DNA from: Paludibacteraceae bacterium
GTDB taxonomy: Bacteria > Bacteroidota > Bacteroidia > Bacteroidales > Paludibacteraceae
Assembly: GCA_024399535.1 (NCBI GenBank)
Contig: JAKSNU010000011.1
Location: forward strand, 1 to 39,287
DNA: 39,287 nt
Direction: 5' to 3'
Shown here: positions 18,668 to 27,564 of the stretch, piece after piece
How positions within the stretch are numbered: the stretch's first letter is position 1
Layout of the letters: each line of letters begins with the position of its first letter
The notes under the pieces: model-generated
Told to the model about the DNA's origin: nothing
Databases searched by the model: none
Seen by the model: only the letters and a program-made list of their open reading frames with translations
Program-made: the position numbers and the translations under genes

Positions 18668-19855
18668 TCATTTACCACATATTAACAGTTTCCAACACCT
18701 CTCGCCTTTACTACATGCCACTCTCGCATCTACCCTAACACCAACAACCCAAACAACATTTCCACAACAATCTTCAACCACCATCTGTCGCTCTTTTTCA
18801 ACTATGTCCATTTTTCTCTCTGTCAACAAATCACTCACCTTTTTCTTCCCTTTCATCCCATAGGGAATCATCCAATCGCCCACCTTCCAAGGTCTGAGTT
18901 TCAGAGGCATCATAGTCCTATCCATACTCACATATGCATAATCTTTCCCAGATCGCATGTCTTCGACATCAACTGCCTCTTCGACTCTGAGCTCTATTTC
19001 TTTTTGAACACACTCGCTATATAAATACACTTTCACCTCACCTCTATTCACCACTGCCACACCTTTTTTGCTTTCAAATCTCTGGCCGCTACCTCCATTT
19101 CCGACAACATTTACCATCGACTCAATCTGCTGATGACTGAACTCCAAATTCTTCACCTTTTCATACACCCTGCATCTAACGCTCTCTCTACCTTCCAAAT
19201 CATCTTCAACAGACCTCAGATTCGCCATTGTCCTCGCCATTGTCCTAAGAAACGATGGGTTCATCTTCTCCATCTCAGGCAAAATGTTATGCCTTATCCT
19301 ATTCCTCCTATACTTCACATCGCTATTCGTACCATCTGTACGCCAAACTTCACCTTTCTGACGCAGGAAATACTCAATCTCACTTCTTTGAGTTTCAATC
19401 AATGGTCGTAACACCTTTCCATTCTTAAACTTTATTCCCGTCAAACCTCTAAGTCCAGTTCCCCTGCTGAGGTTTAGAAAGAATGTCTCAACTTGATCGT
19501 TAAGGTTATGCGCCACCACGACATAATCACAGTCGTACGTTACTCTCATTTTTTCAAACCAATCATACCTCAGCTCTCTGGCAGCCATCTCTATCGAAAT
19601 TCCCTTTTCTTTCGCATACCCGTTGGTATCAAAATCTGTTTTTACAAACTCAACGCCCAACCGTTCTGCCAAATTAAAGACAAAATGTTCATCCTCGTCT
19701 GACTCTTCGCCACGCAAATGAAAATTACAATGCCCTACGACACAACGATAGCCCAAATCAGTCATTTGCACAAGCAAACTGACCGAATCAGGTCCCCCAC
19801 TCACTCCGACAAGGAACTTCATATTGTTTGCCCCATCAGGCAATATAAGTTTCAT
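18668..19855 (-). CDS. tilS: tRNA(Ile)-lysidine synthase
   Basis: Converts C34 of the CAU anticodon of tRNA-Ile2 to lysidine, making it read AUA; essential in most bacteria. 395 residues. PP-loop SGGPDS at about 19-24 (GVSGGPDSVSLL); GHCNFHLRGEESDEDE and VVAHNLNDQVETFFLNLSRGTGLRGL are the following family motifs. The C-terminal TilS domain has LRPWKVGDWMIPYGMKGKKKVSDLL. The N-terminus is about ten residues shorter than in many relatives. ATG 19855 gives MKLILPDGANNMKFLVG; an internal ATG (MKFLVG) would be too close to the PP-loop strand. It lies 23 bases after the DUF3467 gene and is the last gene of the rplY unit. Confidence 0.93.
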   Translation of the reverse strand: MKLILPDGANNMKFLVGVSGGPDSVSLLVQMTDLGYRCVVGHCNFHLRGEESDEDEHFVFNLAERLGVEFVKTDFDTNGYAKEKGISIEMAARELRYDWFEKMRVTYDCDYVVVAHNLNDQVETFFLNLSRGTGLRGLTGIKFKNGKVLRPLIETQRSEIEYFLRQKGEVWRTDGTNSDVKYRRNRIRHNILPEMEKMNPSFLRTMARTMANLRSVEDDLEGRESVRCRVYEKVKNLEFSHQQIESMVNVVGNGGSGQRFESKKGVAVVNRGEVKVYLYSECVQKEIELRVEEAVDVEDMRSGKDYAYVSMDRTMMPLKLRPWKVGDWMIPYGMKGKKKVSDLLTERKMDIVEKERQMVVEDCCGNVVWVVGVRVDARVACSKGERCWKLLICGK

Positions 19856-19878
19856 AAAAAATTATATAGACAAGAATA

Positions 19879-20175
19879 TCAATCCAAACTCTTGTTCATA
19901 GGGAAAATAGCCGCACCTTTGTTCATATTTATTTCTCCGAACTGCGACTCATATTTTTTGATGTTATCTTGCAATGCTGCCATCAATCTTTTAGCATTTT
20001 CAGGGGTCATCAGCACTCTGCTTTTCACCTTGGCTTTTGGTGCTCCAGGTGTCATAATCAGAAAATCGACTATAAATTCACTTGTTGAATGAGCTATCAC
20101 TGCTAAATTTGAATACACGCCATCAGCCACTTCGGGTGTAATTTCAATCTGCAATTCCTGTTTTTGTGTTTCCAT
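19879..20175 (-). CDS. DUF3467 family protein
   Basis: 98-residue soluble protein of a small family common in Bacteroidetes and other bacteria. Recognisable features are the opening LQIEITPEVADGVYSNLAVIAHS, the central EFIVDFLIMTPGAPKAKVKSRV and MTPENAKRLMAALQDNI, with its helix. No function is known to me and there are no catalytic motifs. It is translated 3 bases after the Hsp15-like gene and 23 before tilS, so it is probably part of the same message as these translation-related genes. Confidence 0.88.
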   Translation of the reverse strand: METQKQELQIEITPEVADGVYSNLAVIAHSTSEFIVDFLIMTPGAPKAKVKSRVLMTPENAKRLMAALQDNIKKYESQFGEINMNKGAAIFPMNKSLD

Positions 20176-20178
20176 ATT

Positions 20179-20553
20179 TCATGAATTATAAAAAAATTCT
20201 TCCAAATCTCGCCTCTCTTTTTTTGTTGGCCTTCCCGTACCCTTTGCCCTATTATTAGCCTGATCGACTTTTAGGACTTCCAGTAACTCCTTCATTTCCG
20301 GTGTCGTGACATCTCTCACATAATCCACAACAAGTTTTGCACCGATTCTGCCAGTAGGGAGACCTAAGACCTCATATCTATACACAATAGGAGCTTTTCT
20401 GACAGACACCACATCACCTATTTTCACTTCTCTTGACGATTTCGCCTGCACATCATCGACCATTATTTGTCCTTTCTTGCATGCCTCTGCCGCCAACGAA
20501 CGTGTCTTGTATAGCCTCACCTCCCAAAGCCATTTATCAATCCTGCAACCCAT
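20179..20553 (-). CDS. hslR: S4-domain RNA-binding protein, Hsp15-like
   Basis: 124 residues. The N-terminal S4 RNA-binding fold is clear: RIDKWLWEVRLYKTRSLAAEACKKGQIMVDD, then the REVKIGDVVSVRK strand. A basic C-terminal extension (GTGRPTKKERRDLEEF) is typical of Hsp15 relatives. Hsp15 binds 50S subunits carrying peptidyl-tRNA and helps recycle stalled subunits, which fits the neighbour pth, a peptidyl-tRNA hydrolase. I chose ATG 20553, where the pth stop and this start share one base (TGATG); a GTG three bases earlier is the alternative. Confidence 0.87.
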   Translation of the reverse strand: MGCRIDKWLWEVRLYKTRSLAAEACKKGQIMVDDVQAKSSREVKIGDVVSVRKAPIVYRYEVLGLPTGRIGAKLVVDYVRDVTTPEMKELLEVLKVDQANNRAKGTGRPTKKERRDLEEFFYNS

Positions 20554-21116
20554 CACTTATTGTTAAATTGATTCATAGTAATCTGCAACCCCGCCAAACA
20601 AAAGCTTTTGATTATCTCGCACACAACTTCTATTCTCTCCTTTTTCAACTTCTCATCTTCCGCTGAAAATTTTCCCAATACGAAATCAATCTGTCCTCCA
20701 CGATTGAACTCACTTCCTATGCCAAATCGCAATCGTGCATATTCTTGAGTTCCTATCATTGCCTCTATATTTTTCAGTCCATTATGCCCGCCAGCACTTC
20801 CTTTCCCTTTTAATCTCAATGTTCCAAAGGTCAATGCCAAATCGTCAACAATAACCAGCAGTTGTTCTACACCTATTTTCTCTTGCTGCATCCAATATCT
20901 CACAGCATTACCACTCAGGTTCATATATGTCGATGGTTTAAGCAAAACGAGCTGATGCCCTCTCAGCTTAACTTCCGCCACATCGCCATACCTCTTGGTT
21001 GTAAAAACAACATTGGATGCCTCAGCAAAAGCATCCAATGTATCAAAGCCTATATTGTGACGGGTATGAGCATACTCTTCGCCGATGTTACCCAACCCTA
21101 CAATAAGATATTTCAT
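20553..21116 (-). CDS. pth: Peptidyl-tRNA hydrolase
   Basis: Releases peptides from tRNA that dropped off the ribosome; essential cytosolic enzyme. 187 residues, normal. Conserved residues are Asn10 and catalytic His20 in [40 protein letters not shown] and the [13 protein letters not shown] loop. It starts 17 bases after rplY, an order (L25 then Pth) seen in many bacteria. Confidence 0.96.
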   Translation of the reverse strand: MKYLIVGLGNIGEEYAHTRHNIGFDTLDAFAEASNVVFTTKRYGDVAEVKLRGHQLVLLKPSTYMNLSGNAVRYWMQQEKIGVEQLLVIVDDLALTFGTLRLKGKGSAGGHNGLKNIEAMIGTQEYARLRFGIGSEFNRGGQIDFVLGKFSAEDEKLKKERIEVVCEIIKSFCLAGLQITMNQFNNK

Positions 21117-21133
21117 AGAACGATTTATCGTTA

Positions 21134-21700
21134 TTAGGCCTCAGCAGCTGCTTTAGCACCACGAGTCATCTTAACACTGCATACAACAGCATTTGGAGTA
21201 GTCATAATCTGCAAACCTTCAAACTGAAGATTCTTAACCTGCAGAACTTTGCCCAAACCGAGGCTCTCAACATTGACAATGAGCTTCTCAGGCATATCTT
21301 TAACCAACGCTTTAATTTTCAATTTACGCATATCAAGCGAAAGCTTACCACCAGCCTTAACACCTTCTGCCAAACCTTCCAAACGAACTGGAACCATCAT
21401 TACAATTGGCTCTGCCTCGTTGATTTCAAGGAAATCCATATGGACAATTCTATCTGAAATTGGGTGGAACTGAATCTCTTGAATGATTGCCTTAGTTGCT
21501 TTTCCATCAATTGTCAACGCAACCTCAAAAATCTCGTGAGTGTAAACCAATTTACGCAAATCAGACTCTTTGCAAGTGAAATGCACATTCTGTCCCTGAC
21601 CATAAAGCTCGCATGGAATCACTCCATCTTTGCGAAATGCTTTTGCTGCTTTTTTACCGAGTTCCGATCTTACAGAACCCTGAAGTTCAAATACTTTCAT
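21134..21700 (-). CDS. rplY: 50S ribosomal protein L25 (general stress protein Ctc form)
   Basis: 5S rRNA-binding protein of the large subunit's central protuberance. 188 residues: the two-domain CTC form. The N-terminal L25 domain runs from [18 protein letters not shown] through [15 protein letters not shown] to HMDFLEI; the C-terminal beta domain runs from [20 protein letters not shown] to about VVCSVK. A short Ala-rich tail ends it. It is preceded by a perfect promoter and a leader of about 90 bases with two hairpins. First gene of the rplY-pth-hslR-DUF3467-tilS unit. Confidence 0.96.
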   Translation of the reverse strand: MKVFELQGSVRSELGKKAAKAFRKDGVIPCELYGQGQNVHFTCKESDLRKLVYTHEIFEVALTIDGKATKAIIQEIQFHPISDRIVHMDFLEINEAEPIVMMVPVRLEGLAEGVKAGGKLSLDMRKLKIKALVKDMPEKLIVNVESLGLGKVLQVKNLQFEGLQIMTTPNAVVCSVKMTRGAKAAAEA

Positions 21701-21795
21701 AATATTTTTTTGTGTTACTCAAAATTACGGATACTTCTCCCGGGGATCCGTATTTCCCATTACACCTCGGGCATTCTCTCTTAACCCGAAATCGC
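21701..21795 (-). promoter_or_regulatory. Structured leader of rplY (possible autoregulatory RNA)
   Basis: Between the predicted start site (about 21793) and the rplY ATG the minus strand forms two hairpins, each with a 13-base loop: TCGGG/CCCGA (21785-21789 with 21767-21771) and ACGGAT/ATCCGT (21746-21751 with 21727-21732). Both loops contain GAGAA. Most genes in this window have leaders of 15-45 bases, so this one stands out. Ribosomal protein leaders often bind their own protein; whether this does is unknown. Confidence 0.35.
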
Positions 21796-21798
21796 CTG

Positions 21799-21830
21799 CA
21801 AAGTTACAACTTTTTTTCTCCCCCACCAAA
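21799..21830 (-). promoter_or_regulatory. Promoter of the rplY unit
   Basis: Minus strand: TTTG (21827-21830), 20-base spacer, TAACTTTG (21799-21806): an exact Bacteroidetes-type match, placed in the 165-base gap after ftsZ. Confidence 0.72.
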
Positions 21831-21865
21831 CTTTTCCTAAATTTTATTTTATGATAAGTTCTGCT

Positions 21866-22987
21866 TCACTTCTGTTTGTTTTTCATTCTTGTTATGGCAT
21901 CATTGACTTTCATCTCTGCCAATGTACCATCATCTGTATCAAATTGGCTCAAATCGTACTCTCCATTCTCTTTTTCTTGTAGTTCTTTCTTCAATTTAAT
22001 TTTCTCATACTCAGCCTCATATTCTTTTGGGCATATTGTTCCTTCGCCCGAAGCCAACAATGTCACTTTAACACGAGTATCCAAATCATTATCATATGTG
22101 ACACCCCAAATGACATCCATATCATTTTCCATCTGATCAACAAACTCACGTATCTGATCGACTTCACCTCCCTCGATAGCATAATCCTCCGAACAATAGA
22201 AATTCAACAATATTTTCTGCGACTTCCATATATTCTTATTATTCAAAAGCAACGATGACTGAGCATCAGCAATAGCGTTTTTGATTCTTTCTTCGCCATC
22301 ACCTTCGCCAGTGCTGATAACCGCCATTTTACCAGCCAACAGCGTTGTTTTCACATCAGCGAAGTCAATATTTATATATCCAGGAACATTTATTATATTC
22401 GATATACTCCTCGCTGCATTGAGCAAAACGTTGTCGGCAAATTGGAAACAAAGTGGTAATTTGAAATCCTTGAACTGTGTGAGTCGCTCATTGTTAATAA
22501 CGAGCAACGAATCAACGTATGGTGTCATTGTCTCAATCCAACTCAAAGCCTTTCTGATTTTCTTTCTCCCCTCAAAGGCGAAAGGAATTGTCACAATTCC
22601 CACAACTAATATTCCCATTTCTTTTAGGATACGCGCTACGACTGGCGAAGCTCCTGTGCCAGTACCACCACCCATACATGCAGTGATGAATGCCATCTTT
22701 GTTCCGTCGTTTACAGCCTGTTTTATCTCGTCTTCTGCTTTTAATGCTGCTTCTTCTGCCACACTTGGTTCATTACCAGCTCCCAACGAAGCAAGCGCTA
22801 TTTTGTGCTCTACTGGCGAATTGTTCAAGTCTGTTGCGTCTGTATTTATCAGCAGGTACGACACTCCTTCCAATCCACTTTTGAACATATTGTTTACAGC
22901 ATTTCCTCCACCTCCCCCGACGCCTATTATCTTGATTATAGGATTTTTTCCTTTCACATCGTTGAATTCATTTATTATGCTTTCCAT
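21866..22987 (-). CDS. ftsZ: Cell division protein FtsZ
   Basis: Tubulin-like GTPase forming the division ring. 373 residues. Intact GTP site: GVGGGGGNAVNNM, INTDATDLN, the tubulin signature MGGGTGTGASP, FAFEGRKK and INNERL; the T7 synergy loop reads NIDFADV, so the protein should polymerise and hydrolyse GTP. It is more diverged than usual (for example ITACMGGG where most have ITAGMGGG). After the globular domain only about 60 charged residues remain (EYEKIKLKKELQEKENG and following), with no hydrophobic conserved C-terminal peptide that I can recognise. Last gene of the dcw cluster, 35 bases after ftsA. Confidence 0.95.
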   Translation of the reverse strand: MESIINEFNDVKGKNPIIKIIGVGGGGGNAVNNMFKSGLEGVSYLLINTDATDLNNSPVEHKIALASLGAGNEPSVAEEAALKAEDEIKQAVNDGTKMAFITACMGGGTGTGASPVVARILKEMGILVVGIVTIPFAFEGRKKIRKALSWIETMTPYVDSLLVINNERLTQFKDFKLPLCFQFADNVLLNAARSISNIINVPGYINIDFADVKTTLLAGKMAVISTGEGDGEERIKNAIADAQSSLLLNNKNIWKSQKILLNFYCSEDYAIEGGEVDQIREFVDQMENDMDVIWGVTYDNDLDTRVKVTLLASGEGTICPKEYEAEYEKIKLKKELQEKENGEYDLSQFDTDDGTLAEMKVNDAITRMKNKQK

Positions 22988-23022
22988 AATTTCAGTGGTT
23001 TTATTAGTTTATAATTCAAATT

Positions 23023-24285
23023 TCAAGACTCTTCATTAGGAAAATTCAACAACAACTGATTTGCAAAATCCCTAAATGATTTTCCTTTCTTTTTGCGTCT
23101 TTTTTTATTATCCTCACCGCTATCATTGACATCTTTTTGCTCAACTATTTCAGCAACAGGAACCTCAACCTTAGTCTCAACAACGCAATTCTTTTTTGCA
23201 AACGCAGCCATTCCTATTAGTCCATAATATCTTTCGTCTGCATATTTATTACTTGACAAGACATCACTTGAATTTGCCGAATGACATACACAATCTATCA
23301 TTTTACCTATAAGATCTTTCATTCCGTCGAATTCTACAGTCTTTCCCGTTATTACTACATTCTCACGTATCTCATTCCACGTAATAATACTTTCAACCCA
23401 CTTCTTTCCGAACGTCAGTATCTCCTCAAGACGGCATTTGAGTTTCTCCATCATTTCCTCACTGATAATGACTTGTTGACCATCTACTTTGAACGCTTTT
23501 GGTTGAAATTTATCTTTGTAATTCAATTTCCCCATCAATCCTATCGCAGCTGCCGAAGATAGCTTGCCATTATTGAAATCATGTATCAAATCCTCTTCAC
23601 CGAACGGCACTACAGCCATTCCTGCCAACTTGTCGTTTTTGAGAACCGTAAACGAGCAACAATCGCTGTTTACACTGACCACCAAGCAGCCGTCAATTCT
23701 TTGCTGCTCTGTTGTTACCACCATTGCCCTATGCACTGGTGTAGGTAGAACATCATACATTTCAATTCCTGCAGGTGCGAACATCACATAATCCCTGTGA
23801 AATTTTTCTGCTACATTCACTGCAATGCTATGTTTTACTATTTTCTTCGCAAGATTTTCTGTTATATTGCTGGTTGCTACCCCATCGCATTCATACCCGA
23901 CATCATACATAGCAATCAGGTTTTTACCAGCCTCATTAGCCGCTATGTCTTCCAGCATATCCAAATCGTTCTTACGTGGGTATCTCCGTATGTCGAGTTC
24001 GTGAATTGCCGTAATCTCACGACTTCTCATCGAACGGCATTCTATGCCCATATAGAACCCTGTTATCTCACAATTTGGCAATTTGTTTACCATCTTCCCC
24101 TTCAATTTCGACAATGCCAATTTCAATCCATTTTCATTCATCACCACACCACATTTTACCACATCACTCTCTAAAACCTCTGACTCCACACCTATAGGAG
24201 TCACCTTCCCATCAGCACCTCTTTTTGAAGCCATCATGTAACATGTCTGTCCTTCAACACACACCGTCAAATAAATATTCTCCAT
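23023..24285 (-). CDS. ftsA: Highly diverged FtsA (actin-like divisome protein)
   Basis: Assigned from position between ftsQ and ftsZ, length (420) and partial similarity: YMGIECRSMRSREI matches the SHS2/1C region of Bacteroidetes FtsA. FtsA normally tethers FtsZ to the membrane. The nucleotide-binding motifs are degraded: phosphate-1 region reads YLTVCVEGQTCYMM (usual form xxAIELGSSKI), phosphate-2 reads VVSVNSDCCSFTVLKN (usual LVDFGADTTTVSVYKN), and the adenosine motif reads VVITGKTVEFDGM rather than containing TGG. The C-terminus has a Lys/Arg run (NKKRRKKKGK) and a possible amphipathic end (FRDFANQLLLNF), suitable for membrane binding. It may therefore work as a scaffold without ATP. Confidence 0.82.
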   Translation of the reverse strand: MENIYLTVCVEGQTCYMMASKRGADGKVTPIGVESEVLESDVVKCGVVMNENGLKLALSKLKGKMVNKLPNCEITGFYMGIECRSMRSREITAIHELDIRRYPRKNDLDMLEDIAANEAGKNLIAMYDVGYECDGVATSNITENLAKKIVKHSIAVNVAEKFHRDYVMFAPAGIEMYDVLPTPVHRAMVVTTEQQRIDGCLVVSVNSDCCSFTVLKNDKLAGMAVVPFGEEDLIHDFNNGKLSSAAAIGLMGKLNYKDKFQPKAFKVDGQQVIISEEMMEKLKCRLEEILTFGKKWVESIITWNEIRENVVITGKTVEFDGMKDLIGKMIDCVCHSANSSDVLSSNKYADERYYGLIGMAAFAKKNCVVETKVEVPVAEIVEQKDVNDSGEDNKKRRKKKGKSFRDFANQLLLNFPNEES

Positions 24286-24332
24286 AATATTAAACCTATT
24301 TATAATTAATTATTATCCTATTTAGCATCAAG

Positions 24333-25070
24333 TTATTTTGCTACTACTTGACCATAAAAATCTATATTCAGTTCCTTGAAATTCTTTTTCCCGCATTTTG
24401 TATCCCAAAACCTTACCAACTTATCAAGTTTCTGCTCATATCTGTCCGTCTTGCCAAGTGTCACCATATATTTGTGCGAATTGGCATACATTCTTACAAC
24501 ATTTCCTTTATCTATATCAAACTTTGTAAATTCGTCTTCCAGTTTTTCCTGACTTTTGATATACATTATAAGTTCGTATAACGACCCTTCTGCGAAATCC
24601 AACGGCACTTCGCCTGTCACCAATACTTCACCATTCCAATTTAAATCCACATAACCCATCTGCCTGCCTTTCTTGTCTATGCAGTAATTATCGCCAAATT
24701 TATTATTCACTTTGAACAAAGGTATCCTTGCCTTAACGTGAATATTCAGCACCCCTCCATTATCGAAATAGCATTCAGTATTGTCAACCATCACCATCGA
24801 ATTTATCACCTCTTCAATTTGCGACAAATTTGTAGATTCTCGCGTCAACCCATCAAGTTTCAATCCCCTCTGTTTCAAATAACGGTTCACGTCGTCTGAG
24901 GATATCAAGTTGCAGCTGTCGGCATTTATTATTTCAATCTTAACCTCGCCACATACCACTTGACGTGAATCCTCCTTTCCTCCTGATATTCCACATATCA
25001 ACCCAACGAGCATTGCTACCGCCGCAATTGAAACGCCGCAAATTATCAATATTTTAACCCATTTCTTCAT
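24333..25070 (-). CDS. ftsQ: Cell division protein FtsQ
   Basis: 245-residue bitopic divisome protein. A short cytoplasmic start (MKKWVK), one membrane segment (about 7-29), then a POTRA-like periplasmic domain (VKIEIINADSCNLISSDDVNRYL) and a beta domain (YCIDKKGRQMGYV and onward), ending in the family's NIDFYGQVV. Bridges FtsL/FtsB to the rest of the divisome. Similarity is weak overall, as usual for FtsQ; the call also rests on its place between murC and ftsA. Confidence 0.88.
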   Translation of the reverse strand: MKKWVKILIICGVSIAAVAMLVGLICGISGGKEDSRQVVCGEVKIEIINADSCNLISSDDVNRYLKQRGLKLDGLTRESTNLSQIEEVINSMVMVDNTECYFDNGGVLNIHVKARIPLFKVNNKFGDNYCIDKKGRQMGYVDLNWNGEVLVTGEVPLDFAEGSLYELIMYIKSQEKLEDEFTKFDIDKGNVVRMYANSHKYMVTLGKTDRYEQKLDKLVRFWDTKCGKKNFKELNIDFYGQVVAK

Positions 25071-25095
25071 TGAATAATTATTTTATTCGTCTGTA

Positions 25096-26442
25096 TCACT
25101 TGCCTATTTTGAACAATCCGATATCGCCTGCACCTACTGTCAGCAGCACATCCCACTCCATCTCGTCAAGTGTCGTCTGCAATTCCTTCAACGACGACAA
25201 ATGTTTCACTTTTGACGTCAGTTCATCGTAAATTATCTTTGATGTAACCCCTTCTATTGGAGTCTCCCTCGCAGGGTATATATCCAATACCACCACCTGT
25301 TCAGCCATCGACAATGCTTTCGCAAATTCCTTGTAGAAATCTCTTGTCCTCGTGAACAGATGAGGTTGAAATGCAACAACGATTTTCTTCCCCTCATAGA
25401 GCATATTCACCGATTCAATGCTTCTCTTCAGCTCGTCAGGGTGATGTGCATAATCGTCTATATGCACTTTTCCGTCTGCATTGTATTTCACTTCGAATCT
25501 CCTTTCAACACCCCTGAAAGTCATCATCCCGTTCTTTAATTCATCGTCCGTCATTCCGCATATCACGCCTACCGCCATTGCTGCCACTGCATTTTCCACA
25601 TTCACCATCACAGGCACTCCGAGTTCAACATCTCTCACCATGCCCTCTGGATATACGAAATCAAACAATATCTTACCATTCCCTACTCTTACATTTCCGG
25701 CTCTGAAATCAGCGCTATCGCCTCCTACAGAATAGGTATATTGTCTGACGTTTTCCCTTGCACGGCATTCCAATTGTACGTCCTCTTTCTTCAACAGCGC
25801 TCCTCCTTCCACTATAAGCGAGGTGAAATGGGCAAAAGCATCTAAATAGGCTTCGTGAGTACCATATATATCCAAATGGTCAGCGTCAGTAGCTGTAACG
25901 ACTGCTATCCATGGTGTCAGCTGATGGAACGAGCGGTCAAACTCGTCTGCCTCAATAGCCACTATGTCTGTACCATTCTCAGCAAGCACAAGGTTGCTGC
26001 CGAAATTCCTTGATATTCCCCCGAGAAAAGCACTGCAATCCACATGACTATGTTTCAGCAGATGAGCCACCATAGTCGATGTCGTTGTCTTGCCGTGCGT
26101 TCCTGCCACACATACACCTCTCTTCTCACGCGTAATGTCACCGAGCACTTGCGCTCTTTTTTTCATCGCTACGCCTTTTTTCTCAAAATAACTGTAATAG
26201 AGATTATCCTTCGGCACTGCAGGAGTCACAACGACCATTTCGAAATCCCTCTTTCTTAGCATTTCGATATAATCATCCTTCTCTTCGTAAACTATATGAC
26301 AGCCGTCAGTTTCCTCCAACTTCACACATAGTTCACTCCGCGTTCTGTCGTATCCCCAAATGTCGTACCCTAAGAATCTGTAGTAACGAGCCAATGCGCT
26401 CATACCTATACCACCTATTCCGAGAAAAAAAACATTTTTCAT
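25096..26442 (-). CDS. murC: UDP-N-acetylmuramate-L-alanine ligase
   Basis: Adds L-Ala to UDP-MurNAc, the first amino-acid step of peptidoglycan. 448 residues. N-terminal Rossmann GIGGIGMSALARYY; ATP P-loop VAGTHGKTTTS; EADEFDRSF, then TDADHLDIYGT (metal/substrate site), and C-terminal DDYAHHPDE with FQPHLFTRT. ATG overlaps the murG stop by 4 bases. Confidence 0.97.
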   Translation of the reverse strand: MKNVFFLGIGGIGMSALARYYRFLGYDIWGYDRTRSELCVKLEETDGCHIVYEEKDDYIEMLRKRDFEMVVVTPAVPKDNLYYSYFEKKGVAMKKRAQVLGDITREKRGVCVAGTHGKTTTSTMVAHLLKHSHVDCSAFLGGISRNFGSNLVLAENGTDIVAIEADEFDRSFHQLTPWIAVVTATDADHLDIYGTHEAYLDAFAHFTSLIVEGGALLKKEDVQLECRARENVRQYTYSVGGDSADFRAGNVRVGNGKILFDFVYPEGMVRDVELGVPVMVNVENAVAAMAVGVICGMTDDELKNGMMTFRGVERRFEVKYNADGKVHIDDYAHHPDELKRSIESVNMLYEGKKIVVAFQPHLFTRTRDFYKEFAKALSMAEQVVVLDIYPARETPIEGVTSKIIYDELTSKVKHLSSLKELQTTLDEMEWDVLLTVGAGDIGLFKIGK

Positions 26443-27548
26443 ATTCTGTTGTTGATTACTTTTTCAATCTCATCTACTATTTTTCCCGCTGAATCCCAAA
26501 TAGCGTATTTAACAATGTTTTGGCTTAACATCTTTATTCTATCGTCATCATTCAGCAAAGTGAGTGCTGTGTCAACGAGTTCCGCTCTTGCATCTTGGTC
26601 TTTTATAAGAATTGCCGCCTCGTTTGTACTGAGTGCCATAGCATTGTGCGTCTGATGATCTTCAGCAACATTTGGCGAAGGGACAAGAATGCACGCTTTG
26701 CCCAACAAACAAAGTTCGGATATCGAACTTGCTCCCGCTCTCGAGATAACCACATCAGCTGCGGCATAAGCATAATCCATCCTCTTTATGAAATCGGTGA
26801 TTACTATATTGCCGTTACCTTTGTCATATTTCCTATAGGTCGATTTACACTCCGTATATTCGTATTTTCCAGTTTGCCAAATCACCTGTATGTCTGACTC
26901 TGTCAAAAGTCTGAACGACCTCATCAGCGAATGGTTTATTGTCCTTGCACCGAGCGACCCCCCGATGACGAGAAGTGTCTTTTTCCCCTCTTTCAATCCG
27001 AAATGTGCTAATGCCTCAGCCTTCACGATTTCATGATTGAACAAATCTTGTCTTACAGGATTGCCCGTGATGACTATCTTCTCAGCAGGAAAATATTTTT
27101 CCATTCCATTGTATGCCACACAAATTTTTTCTGCTTTTTTCGCCAACAATTTGTTTGTGACACCTGCATAACTATTCTGTTCTTGAAGCACTACTGGTAT
27201 TCCCATATTTTCTGCCACTCTGAGTGCTGCTCCGCTTGCATATCCACCTACACCAATTGCCACATCAGGCTCAAACTCCGCGATTACTTTTTTCACCTTG
27301 CGCATTGATTTTATCAAATTATACAGCACACGGATATTCTTCAATATGTGATTACGGTGAAATCCCTGCACATGCAGACCCACTATCTTGTATCCAGCCT
27401 CAGGCACTCTCTTCATTTCCATTCTTCCTTTAGCTCCAATAAACAATATCTCGCATTCACTATCTCTTGCCTTCAGTTCGTTAGCTATGCTGATAGCAGG
27501 AAAAACATGTCCTCCAGTTCCTCCTCCTGAAATTAAATACCTTTTCAT
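26439..27548 (-). CDS. murG: Lipid II synthase (N-acetylglucosaminyltransferase MurG)
   Basis: Peripheral inner-membrane GT28 glycosyltransferase: adds GlcNAc to lipid I to give lipid II. 369 residues. G-loop 1 SGGGTGGHVFPA at about 7-18, GVGGYASGAALRVAE, VLQEQNSYAGVTNK, the second-domain loop VIGGSLGARTINHS, and the UDP-GlcNAc site RAGASSISELCLLGK followed by HQTHNA. 16 bases after ftsW; overlaps murC by 4. Confidence 0.97.
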   Translation of the reverse strand: MKRYLISGGGTGGHVFPAISIANELKARDSECEILFIGAKGRMEMKRVPEAGYKIVGLHVQGFHRNHILKNIRVLYNLIKSMRKVKKVIAEFEPDVAIGVGGYASGAALRVAENMGIPVVLQEQNSYAGVTNKLLAKKAEKICVAYNGMEKYFPAEKIVITGNPVRQDLFNHEIVKAEALAHFGLKEGKKTLLVIGGSLGARTINHSLMRSFRLLTESDIQVIWQTGKYEYTECKSTYRKYDKGNGNIVITDFIKRMDYAYAAADVVISRAGASSISELCLLGKACILVPSPNVAEDHQTHNAMALSTNEAAILIKDQDARAELVDTALTLLNDDDRIKMLSQNIVKYAIWDSAGKIVDEIEKVINNRI

Positions 27549-27564
27549 AGTTATCTCTGTTTTT

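Noticed and set aside
21721..21790. Terminator of ftsZ in the gap before rplY
   Set aside because: The hairpins lie downstream of the rplY promoter, are short and lack a T run; they fit a leader better than a terminator.
22281..23039. 252-codon plus-strand frame
   Set aside because: Antisense to ftsZ; repeats of Ser/Pro/Ile come from the complementary codons.
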